Made by a program: the position numbers and the translations under genes
Assembly (NCBI GenBank): GCA_945870015.1
Contig: CAMBQS010000269.1
Span: forward strand, 1 to 5,313
Length of the DNA: 5,313 bases
Direction: 5' to 3'
DNA from: Desulfocicer vacuolatum DSM 3385
GTDB taxonomy: Bacteria > Desulfobacterota > Desulfobacteria > Desulfobacterales > SURF-7
The notes under the pieces: generated by a model
Database searches by the model: none
Told to the model about the DNA's origin: nothing
Seen by the model: the letters and a program-made list of their open reading frames with translations, nothing else
Shown here: positions 1 to 5,313 of the stretch, one piece after another
Layout: each line of letters begins with the position of its first letter
How positions within the stretch are numbered: the first letter of the stretch is position 1

Positions 1-946
1 TTATCAACTCATTATCCTCATACAGGAAAAGGGTGGCATCCAGATTCCTGGGGATCAGGGTCCATAGCTCCTCACCAGGCTTTATATATTGATCTATCAG
101 GTCAACTGTTACGCCAAAACAGTTAACATTAATCTGAATACGTTTTCGCATCAAGCCGATTTCCAGTTTGAACCGGAAAAGGTGAACACCTCCGGTTTCA
201 TGGATCAGATTCTGGTTTTTCGAGCCTGGTTCGCGATTCATGGTAAGATTCACGATGCTGTTTTCAGCTACCGGATAACCCGGCAATGGATTCTGAGACA
301 CAATCCGGTTTATGGGTTTGCCGGCATCATAGGTTGACTGGATATCTCCCAGAGTCAGGTTCAATGATTCGAAAATCCGGATGGTTTCATCCAATGTTGT
401 GCCGGTTACTTCCGGCATCATATATTGTACCGGCTGAATACCGTTGCTTAAAAGGATATCCATGCAACTGCCTTTTGTGACAAGAGTTCCAGGCAAGGGT
501 GCTTGTGCCATGACCATATCTTTTTTGAAGGTTTTACTATAAGAAACAGAGAGCTGCCCATGGCAGAGGCCGTTCTCTTCTGCGATAATTCTGGCCTGCT
601 GGATAATGAGTCCTTCCAGGTTCGGCATGATAATGGTTTGTGGGCCTTTTGAAATAACAATTCTGACATCACGGTCTTTTTTAATTTCCGAGCCAGGCTC
701 CGGATCCTGAAAAATGATATGATTTTTCGGGATAATCTCGTTGTATTCAGATCCGCTTACTTTTGTGTTTAAACCAAGATCCGTTAAAACCTCAAGGGAA
801 TATACAATCTCTTTCCCGGTCAGATCCGGGACGATAACGGTATCTCCACTTTTAATAATAAAAGTGAGTGCCATATACGCACTGATTCCTGCTGACAAGA
901 GGAAAAGCAGTGCAAGCAAGATAATTTTGGCAATTTTGACAATCAC
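1..946 (-). CDS. Membrane-anchored protein with three PASTA repeats (3' end missing)
   Basis: Hand translation gives 315 open codons from a GTG start to the window edge with no stop, so the C-terminus lies outside. A short basic N-terminus (K4, K7) is followed by one hydrophobic segment, about residues 8-31, which should be a signal anchor placing the rest in the periplasm. Three tandem PASTA repeats follow, at about 36-102, 103-171 and 172-239. Each begins with a P-x-L/V-x-G motif (VPDLTG, MPNLEG, MPEVTG) and has a Q-x-P-x-PG core (QDPEPG, QAPLPG, QNPLPG). Residues 240-315 form a further segment that I cannot assign. PASTA repeats in Ser/Thr kinases and PBP2x-type proteins are linked to peptidoglycan sensing, but no kinase or transpeptidase domain is present here. 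A cell-wall role is therefore inference. The start is fixed by an in-frame TAA two codons upstream, and the gene overlaps the rsmB stop by 4 nt. Confidence 0.9.
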   Translation of the reverse strand, partial: MIVKIAKIILLALLFLLSAGISAYMALTFIIKSGDTVIVPDLTGKEIVYSLEVLTDLGLNTKVSGSEYNEIIPKNHIIFQDPEPGSEIKKDRDVRIVISKGPQTIIMPNLEGLIIQQARIIAEENGLCHGQLSVSYSKTFKKDMVMAQAPLPGTLVTKGSCMDILLSNGIQPVQYMMPEVTGTTLDETIRIFESLNLTLGDIQSTYDAGKPINRIVSQNPLPGYPVAENSIVNLTMNREPGSKNQNLIHETGGVHLFRFKLEIGLMRKRIQINVNCFGVTVDLIDQYIKPGEELWTLIPRNLDATLFLYEDNELI

Positions 947-2304
947 ATTTTACCTGACTTTCGGAAACAGACCGAAAAAAAACCATCCATGGAATCGCGA
1001 TGGGGATGGGTTGTCAATCGGCTGTCATGATAGATTTCCGGAATCATTGTGCTGGGTAACGCTTCCCGCCGGTCTTCCAGTTGAAAATCCGGGTGATGGT
1101 TCAGGAAGCTTTCGACAACCTGATCGGTTTCTTCTGTTTCCGTGCTGCAAACAGCAAAGGTCAATCTCCCCCCTGGTTTCAACAGATCCACAAGATTTGA
1201 CAGAAACAGGATCTGTCTTTTCTGATAACCGTCAAGATTTTTTTTGGATTCCTCCCATTTTATATCCGGATTCCTGCGAATCACCCCCAACCCGGAGCAG
1301 GGTGCATCCAGCAGAACATGATCCAATTGCCCGGAAAGAATATTTCCCGGGTGGTGATGCAAGTCAAACAAACAGGTTTCCACAATTTGAATTCCCAGAC
1401 GGTTCATTTCATGCTTCAATTTTTGAAGTTTTTGCGAGTTGTTGTCAAGAGCAATGATCTGCCCCTGGTTGTTCATCATTTGGGCAAGGTGTGCTGTTTT
1501 CCCGCCCAGACCAGCGCAGGCATCCAGAATTTTCTGCCCGGGTTTCGGAGCGATCAGCATAGATACGATTTGAGCTGCCTCATCCTGCACCTGAAACCAG
1601 CCGTTCTGAAACGCTTCAAGTTGTGATATCGGAGCTTTTGGAGCCGTGAGCCTTAGCCCGAATGGAGAACAGGGTGTTGGCTCAATGGTTTTTACTTCGG
1701 GTTCAAGGGCTTTTTCCAGTTTTTCCCGTGTGATCTTCAGCGTATTGGTTCGGATGGTGATTGGCGGAATCTCATTGGCAGCCTCACACATGGCTGCTGT
1801 TTCTTCTTTTGTATATCGAGCCAGCCATTTTTCCACCAGCCACAAAGGAAAAGAGCAGGATACGGAGAGATATTTTGCATAATCCGGTTCCATAAGTGGG
1901 AATGGAATATCGGTTCGATGTCTTGTAACATTCCGGAGCAGTCCATTGATAAACCGGGTAACCCATGGCCGGCCGCTGCTTTTTCCCAGCTCAACAGATG
2001 TGTTGACGGCTGCGGAGTCAGGTATCCTGTCCATATACAAGATCTGGAAAACACCTAACCGCAAAATGTTTAAAACAGCCGGGTCGATTTTTTTGAGAGG
2101 GGTTTTGCTGTAATGGCCAATGATCCAGTCCAGTTTGTTCCGCCATCGTATAACCCCAAATACCAGTGAATGGGTCAGGGAACGGTCTTTCTTTGATAGT
2201 TCCTCTTTTTTTTCAAGGAGGTTTTCCATGACATGATCCAGCGTTCCTTTTTTCTGATCAAGGGCGTTTAAAACCTCTAATGCTAATTGGCGGGCATCCG
2301 GCAT
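943..2304 (-). CDS. rsmB: 16S rRNA (cytosine-967, C5) methyltransferase RsmB
   Basis: The 453-residue product has the usual full length and two-part layout of RsmB (Sun/Fmu), a cytosolic enzyme that uses S-adenosylmethionine to methylate C967 of 16S rRNA. Residues 1 to about 130 form the NusB-like RNA-binding domain (DRSLTHSLVFGVIRWRNKLD, then AVLNILRLGVFQILYMDRIP). After a linker, the Rossmann-type methyltransferase domain begins near residue 230 (GWFQVQDEAAQ). It carries the SAM-binding motif DACAGLGGKT at 261-270, acidic D287, the DAPCSGLGVIRRNPDIKW motif with Cys336, and the motif VI Cys386 in FAVCSTETEE, the expected nucleophile. The glycine-rich motif reads AGLGGKT rather than the common AAPGGKT, and motif VI has VCS rather than TCS; both cysteines are intact. 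The ATG start has a good GAGGA site at 2315-2311, six bases upstream. The gene lies 21 nt after fmt and overlaps the next gene by 4 nt. Confidence 0.95.
   Translation of the reverse strand: MPDARQLALEVLNALDQKKGTLDHVMENLLEKKEELSKKDRSLTHSLVFGVIRWRNKLDWIIGHYSKTPLKKIDPAVLNILRLGVFQILYMDRIPDSAAVNTSVELGKSSGRPWVTRFINGLLRNVTRHRTDIPFPLMEPDYAKYLSVSCSFPLWLVEKWLARYTKEETAAMCEAANEIPPITIRTNTLKITREKLEKALEPEVKTIEPTPCSPFGLRLTAPKAPISQLEAFQNGWFQVQDEAAQIVSMLIAPKPGQKILDACAGLGGKTAHLAQMMNNQGQIIALDNNSQKLQKLKHEMNRLGIQIVETCLFDLHHHPGNILSGQLDHVLLDAPCSGLGVIRRNPDIKWEESKKNLDGYQKRQILFLSNLVDLLKPGGRLTFAVCSTETEETDQVVESFLNHHPDFQLEDRREALPSTMIPEIYHDSRLTTHPHRDSMDGFFSVCFRKSGKM
953..955 (-). promoter_or_regulatory. Ribosome binding site for the GTG start of the PASTA gene
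   Basis: An AGG lies inside the last codons of rsmB, six bases (TAAAAT) before the GTG at 946-944. The GTG overlaps the rsmB TGA stop in the sequence GTGA, which suits translational coupling or re-initiation. The ATG two bases further upstream is in the rsmB frame and is followed at once by that stop, so it cannot start this gene. The match to a Shine-Dalgarno sequence is short, but no other start is available in frame. Confidence 0.6.
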
Positions 2305-2310
2305 CTGGCT

Positions 2311-2315
2311 TCCTC
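2311..2315 (-). promoter_or_regulatory. Ribosome binding site of rsmB
   Basis: GAGGA stands in the 21-nt gap between fmt and rsmB, six bases (AGCCAG) before the rsmB ATG. It is one of the strongest ribosome binding sites in the window, and it shows that rsmB can be translated independently of fmt although the two are probably cotranscribed. Confidence 0.65.
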
Positions 2316-2325
2316 GGCAGATCTG

Positions 2326-3267
2326 CTATGTGAATATCATTCCCGGTATTATTCTGGTTCCGCGTAAAAAATCCCGGATAGAAAGACGTTTTCCGGATGA
2401 ACCCTGGATTTCCAGAATGGAAAGCGCTCCTTTTCCAGTGGAAATACGAAGCTCATCCTGAAATCCCTGGATAATGGTTCCCGGCGGGGATGGTTCTGTC
2501 ATGGAAGCGGTTTTGGCCTTGAACAGTTTCAGACATTTTTCACCCCAGAAGGTAAAAGCACCGGGCCAGGGTGTCATGCCCCGTATAAAGGCCTCGATCC
2601 TGTCCGCATCGAGCGTCCAATCGATCCGTCCATCCTCTTTTTTTAACAATGGCGCAACAACCACCTGGCTGTGATCCTGAGGTGTTGGCTGCAGGTTGTT
2701 TATCTCAATCTGTTCCAGAGCGGTTACCAGCAGGTTCGCACCTTTTTCAGCAAGCCGGTCATGCAGGGTAGCGGATGTGTCATCTAGAAAAATCTTTTCT
2801 TTTTCAGCAAGCAGGATATCACCTGAATCCATGCCTGCATCCAGAACCATAATGGTTACACCGGTCTCTTTATCCCCATTGATCACCGCCCACTGGATTG
2901 GGGCCGGCCCCCGATACCTGGGCAGCAATGACGGGTGAATATTGACTGGATATCTTTTCGGCAAGGTGAGCAGGTTTTCCGGTATGAATTGACCAAACGC
3001 CACAACGACCAGATAATCCGGATTATAGGAAGCCATCGTCTGATGGAAATGATCCGAGCGGATCGAATCCGGCTGGAGTACCTCATAGCCCAGTTGCAAA
3101 GCAGCTTCTTTCACAGGGGAGGGCAACAATTTCCGGCCTCTTCCTCTGGGCCGATCCGGTTGTGTCACTACCAGAGAGATTGTGAACCGGCTCTTGTGAA
3201 GGCTGTGGAGAGCCGGTACGGCAAATTCAGGTGTTCCGAAGAAAATAATTCCAGGAGATTTATTCAT
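2326..3267 (-). CDS. fmt: Methionyl-tRNA formyltransferase Fmt
   Basis: This 313-residue protein matches the normal length of Fmt, which transfers a formyl group from 10-formyltetrahydrofolate to the amino group of Met-tRNAfMet before translation starts. The N-terminal Rossmann-like domain opens with IIFFGTPEFAVPAL (7-20). The GRGRKLLPSPVK loop at 42-53 corresponds to the tRNA-contacting insertion of the E. coli enzyme. The catalytic centre is visible as N109 and H111 in NIHPSLLPRYRGPAPIQWA, with the catalytic aspartate in MDSGD (146-150). The C-terminal domain includes DGRIDWTLDADRIEAFIRGMTPWPGAFT (about 212-239) and ends in the typical GKRLSIRDFLRG. The start overlaps the def stop by 8 nt (ATGAATAA). 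An AGGG at 3274-3271 lies only three bases before the ATG, so translation probably depends on coupling to def. Pairing with def is the classic arrangement for the formylation-deformylation cycle. Confidence 0.98.
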   Translation of the reverse strand: MNKSPGIIFFGTPEFAVPALHSLHKSRFTISLVVTQPDRPRGRGRKLLPSPVKEAALQLGYEVLQPDSIRSDHFHQTMASYNPDYLVVVAFGQFIPENLLTLPKRYPVNIHPSLLPRYRGPAPIQWAVINGDKETGVTIMVLDAGMDSGDILLAEKEKIFLDDTSATLHDRLAEKGANLLVTALEQIEINNLQPTPQDHSQVVVAPLLKKEDGRIDWTLDADRIEAFIRGMTPWPGAFTFWGEKCLKLFKAKTASMTEPSPPGTIIQGFQDELRISTGKGALSILEIQGSSGKRLSIRDFLRGTRIIPGMIFT

Positions 3268-3772
3268 TTTCCCTGAGTTGTTTTTTAACCTTTCTTTTGT
3301 ATATGCCTCTTTTCAGAGAGCTGATCCGTTCAATGAAAAGAATTCCGTTCAGATGATCGATTTCATGCTGGAGGATTACGGACAGCAAACCATGCGCTTC
3401 CATCCGGACAGGATTGCCGTTCCTGTCCAGACCGGTAACCACTGTGAATTCAGCCCGTTTTACATCGGATCTGAATTCCGGAACACTCAGGCATCCTTCG
3501 TTTTCAGACAGGAATTCTCCCTCTTTTGAAACAATTTCAGGGTTGATCAGAACCTGGTAAGGTCTGTTTTCTTTATCCGCTTCCGGATCAAAAACAATGA
3601 TGCTTCTGTCTTCACCCACCTGGATCGCCGCCAGTCCGACACCAGGGGCTTCATACATGGTGTCCGCCATATCCTCGATCAGTTTTTGAACATCATTATT
3701 GATATCTTCCACCGGCTTAGTTTTCTTTTTCAGGAAAGGGTCCGGATAGGTAATGATTTTTAAAATTGCCAT
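3260..3772 (-). CDS. def: Peptide deformylase
   Basis: The 170-residue product is a full-length peptide deformylase, the cytosolic metalloenzyme that removes the N-formyl group from new proteins at the ribosome. All three signature motifs are intact: GVGLAAIQ (44-51), EGCLSVPE (92-99) and QHEIDHLNG (135-143). The predicted metal ligands are Cys94, His136 and His140, with Glu137 as catalytic base and Gln51 completing the active site. EGCLSVPE together with HEIDHLNG fits the type 1 (Gram-negative) class. The C-terminus is lysine- and arginine-rich (LKRGIYKRKVKKQLRENE), as in deformylases whose tail helix docks on the ribosome; that role here is inferred. The start lies 10 nt after the upstream stop and has only a weak AGAG-type ribosome binding site. 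The 3' end overlaps fmt by 8 nt. Confidence 0.98.
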   Translation of the reverse strand: MAILKIITYPDPFLKKKTKPVEDINNDVQKLIEDMADTMYEAPGVGLAAIQVGEDRSIIVFDPEADKENRPYQVLINPEIVSKEGEFLSENEGCLSVPEFRSDVKRAEFTVVTGLDRNGNPVRMEAHGLLSVILQHEIDHLNGILFIERISSLKRGIYKRKVKKQLRENE

Positions 3773-3782
3773 ATAATTCTCT

Positions 3783-4847
3783 CTATGAATGGTATTTTAT
3801 TTGTCTGATATTGACTCCATAAACAATTGCGGAAACAAATCCGGCAATGATAACGGGAAACATCTGTATCGCGTGACTGACAAGTGCAAAGCCGGATGCC
3901 TCTTTGGATCCGATTGCAAAAAGGGATAATGCAAATACTCCTCCGGCTTCCCATAACCCCCAGAATCCGGGAACCGATGGAAGCGCAATGGAGAAACAGA
4001 TAATAATCAAAACCGCGGCAGCTTCAAAAAATGACACGTCGACTCCCGGACAGCCAAGGGTGATTATATAGTAAGAAACCGCCTGCATCAACCATATGGT
4101 CAGTGAAAAAAACAGACACAGGGACAGATTTTTTAAATTTTTTACCAGACCAAATCCTGCTGCAATGTTTTCAATAATACTTACCAGCGGCAGACAGAAA
4201 TACCTGCCGATGATTTCTTGTCCTTTGCTGCCTGTGAACGAAAGAATACCCGGAATTTTCATGATTATCCATTTTGCCAGTTTCCGGATACGGTCAATGG
4301 ATATCAGGACAATACCTGCGATCAGAATCAGGCTGAGTTTCACCATACCGGTTGCAATGGTCATAAGCATGCTGCGGTTTAACGTATAAGAACCGAAAGT
4401 CATCTTGATATCCGGGTCAATGTCAATGAAAGAGAGGACAATAGCAAAAAGAAGAATCAGAAAAAGAAGATCAAACAGCCGCTCAGTGGCAACGGTTGCC
4501 AGCCCTGTGATAAATGGGATTTTTTCTTTTTGCTGGAGAATCGCCGGCCGGGCAAGCTCACCGATTCTGGCGGGCAATACGCAGTTCAGCATAAACCCGA
4601 TCATCATCGGATGATAGGCTCTCCAGAAGCTTACCATTGAAGAAGTTCGGAGGATTACCTGCCATCGGAGGACTCTCAAAAAAAAGCTGAACACGACAAA
4701 CAATAGAGAAATCAACATCCAGAAGTAATCAATGGATTGGAAATACCCGATCAGTTCGGAAAATGGAACATTTTTAAATGCAAAATATAAAGCAATGACG
4801 GAAATAACGATCCCTGCAAGCAGGGATAAGATCATTTTTTTTTTCAA
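3783..4847 (-). CDS. YbhN/UPF0104-type lysylphosphatidylglycerol synthase-like integral membrane protein
   Basis: This 354-residue polytopic membrane protein has about eight hydrophobic segments, for example near 6-24, 41-60, 78-95, 125-143, 160-184, 242-263, 272-290 and 320-344. The family motifs are clear: FLRVLRW (56-62), LNCVLPARIGELARP (87-101), ERLFDLLFL (122-130) and ALPSVPGFWGLWE (288-300). Related domains occur as the flippase part of MprF and in YbhN and AglD-like proteins. The soluble aminoacyl-transfer domain of MprF is absent, so this is not a full lysyl-PG synthase, and the substrate cannot be told from sequence. Lipid or lipid-linked transport is plausible but inferred. I chose the TTG start because AGAGGG lies six bases before it. 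The alternative ATG four codons later (4835-4833) is too far from that site. Ten consecutive A's occupy codons 2-5. The gene sits 73 nt after ribF and 10 nt before def. Confidence 0.88.
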   Translation of the reverse strand: MKKKMILSLLAGIVISVIALYFAFKNVPFSELIGYFQSIDYFWMLISLLFVVFSFFLRVLRWQVILRTSSMVSFWRAYHPMMIGFMLNCVLPARIGELARPAILQQKEKIPFITGLATVATERLFDLLFLILLFAIVLSFIDIDPDIKMTFGSYTLNRSMLMTIATGMVKLSLILIAGIVLISIDRIRKLAKWIIMKIPGILSFTGSKGQEIIGRYFCLPLVSIIENIAAGFGLVKNLKNLSLCLFFSLTIWLMQAVSYYIITLGCPGVDVSFFEAAAVLIIICFSIALPSVPGFWGLWEAGGVFALSLFAIGSKEASGFALVSHAIQMFPVIIAGFVSAIVYGVNIRQIKYHS

Positions 4848-4853
4848 TGTAAA

Positions 4854-4859
4854 CCCTCT
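4854..4859 (-). promoter_or_regulatory. Ribosome binding site that supports the TTG start of the membrane-protein gene
   Basis: AGAGGG is followed by the six-base spacer TTTACA and then TTG at 4847-4845. This is a better-spaced Shine-Dalgarno match than is available for the downstream in-frame ATG, which would have an 18-base spacer. It decides the start in favour of TTG. Confidence 0.65.
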
Positions 4860-4920
4860 GATATATCGGCCGAGTCATAGGAAACAAGAGCAGGCGAATT
4901 GGATGATAAACAGAAAATGC

Positions 4921-5313
4921 TCATGTTAGAATCTTTCGGGCTTTTTCAATATCTTTCCGGATCTGATCTGAAAGCTCTGATATGTTTACGAACTTCTGTT
5001 CACTGCGCAGACGGTCAATAAAGTTGACACGAATTCTCTGCCCGTAAATATTTTCATCAAAGTCCAGTATATGAACTTCAACCGTGAAAACATGGTCATC
5101 AAAAGTCGGGCTGTATCCGATATTGGCCACCCCGATATGTTTACCGGTTACGCATTCCACGGTAACTGCATATACACCTGTTTTGGGACAGAGTTCATCA
5201 TGAAGGTGAATATTGGCTGTTGGAAAACCCAGCAGCTTTCCACCACGGTTCCGGCCACCGACAACCTTTCCCCGGATCTGATAGTATCTGCCGAGCAGGC
5301 TTTTTGCTTCAGC
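4921..5313 (-). CDS. ribF: Bifunctional riboflavin kinase / FAD synthetase RibF (5' part missing)
   Basis: Only the last 130 residues are in the window; the reading frame is open to the right edge. This part is the C-terminal flavokinase domain, which phosphorylates riboflavin to FMN with ATP. Diagnostic motifs are the leading LLGRYYQIRGKVV (window residues 7-19), the LLGFPTANI signature (27-35) that binds nucleotide phosphate and Mg2+, GVYAV (47-51), NIGYSPTF (64-71), and VEVHILDF (78-85) with the likely catalytic Glu79. The protein ends in DIEKARKIL, a typical RibF C-terminus. The N-terminal FAD synthetase (nucleotidyltransferase) domain would lie beyond position 5313, so the bifunctional naming rests on what is usual in bacteria. 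An internal GTG at 5160 could be mistaken for a start, but the conserved GFPTAN motif lies upstream of it in the same frame. A 73-nt gap with no clear terminator separates the gene from the next one. Confidence 0.94.
   Translation of the reverse strand, partial: AEAKSLLGRYYQIRGKVVGGRNRGGKLLGFPTANIHLHDELCPKTGVYAVTVECVTGKHIGVANIGYSPTFDDHVFTVEVHILDFDENIYGQRIRVNFIDRLRSEQKFVNISELSDQIRKDIEKARKILT

Noticed and set aside
1238..1245. Run of eight T's within rsmB as a possible frameshift site
   Set aside because: It encodes Lys-Lys-Asn in a conserved frame. Similar runs of eight occur elsewhere in the gene, and no alternative product follows.
741..1457. Plus-strand open frame of 238 codons
   Set aside because: It lies antisense across the rsmB and PASTA genes, both of which have strong family motifs. 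Its translation has no recognisable domain and is rich in Pro, Ser and Arg, as is typical of a shadow frame.
1737..2054. Minus-strand frame of 105 codons inside rsmB
   Set aside because: It is an alternative frame within the NusB-like and linker part of rsmB, whose own frame is continuous and conserved. The translation resembles no family I know.
2935..3276. Plus-strand frame of 113 codons opposite fmt
   Set aside because: It is antisense to the catalytic domain of fmt, and the translation has no recognisable motif.
4866..4873. Palindrome TCGGCCGA in the gap after ribF
   Set aside because: It is a perfect but only 8-base palindrome with no loop and no T-run on the minus strand, so it is neither a terminator nor a supportable operator.
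4848..4920. Possible promoter (TTGTTT, 16 bases, TATATC on the minus strand) in the gap after ribF
   Set aside because: The -35 box matches the consensus at only about three of six positions, and transcription would start almost on the ribosome binding site. The evidence is too weak to list it as a feature.
5158..5160. GTG as a possible start of a 79-residue gene
   Set aside because: The same frame continues upstream to the window edge and encodes the flavokinase GFPTAN motif, so this codon is an internal valine of RibF.

Overview
This window is an ordinary core-genome block from a bacterium. I read all six genes as lying on the minus strand. In transcription order, from high to low coordinates, they are: the 3' end of ribF (riboflavin kinase / FAD synthetase), a YbhN/UPF0104-type lysylphosphatidylglycerol-synthase-like membrane protein, def (peptide deformylase), fmt (methionyl-tRNA formyltransferase), rsmB (16S rRNA m5C967 methyltransferase), and the 5' part of a membrane-anchored protein with three PASTA repeats. 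That last gene runs off the left edge of the window. It starts with GTG and has no stop inside the window, so it is easily missed; I translated it by hand and it stays open for 315 codons.

The packing looks like an operon. There are 73 nt between ribF and the membrane protein, 10 nt before def, an 8-nt overlap of def and fmt (ATGAATAA), 21 nt before rsmB, and a 4-nt overlap (GTGA) between rsmB and the PASTA gene. I see no convincing terminator or promoter, and no tRNA, rRNA, mobile element, CRISPR array or DNA repeat. No stretch over 300 nt lacks a gene.

The theme is start and maturation of translation. Fmt formylates the initiator Met-tRNA, Def removes the formyl group from new proteins, and RsmB methylates 16S rRNA. 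The two membrane proteins at either side of this core have no established link to it. The gene order, the moderate base composition and the C-terminal sequence that follows the PASTA repeats resemble what I recall from Deltaproteobacteria (Desulfobacterota, perhaps Desulfobacterales). This assignment is inference from memory, not a search result.

I found no novel multi-gene system. The points most worth a second look are the kinase-less PASTA protein with its conserved-looking tail, and a run of ten A's directly after a TTG start codon in the membrane-protein gene.
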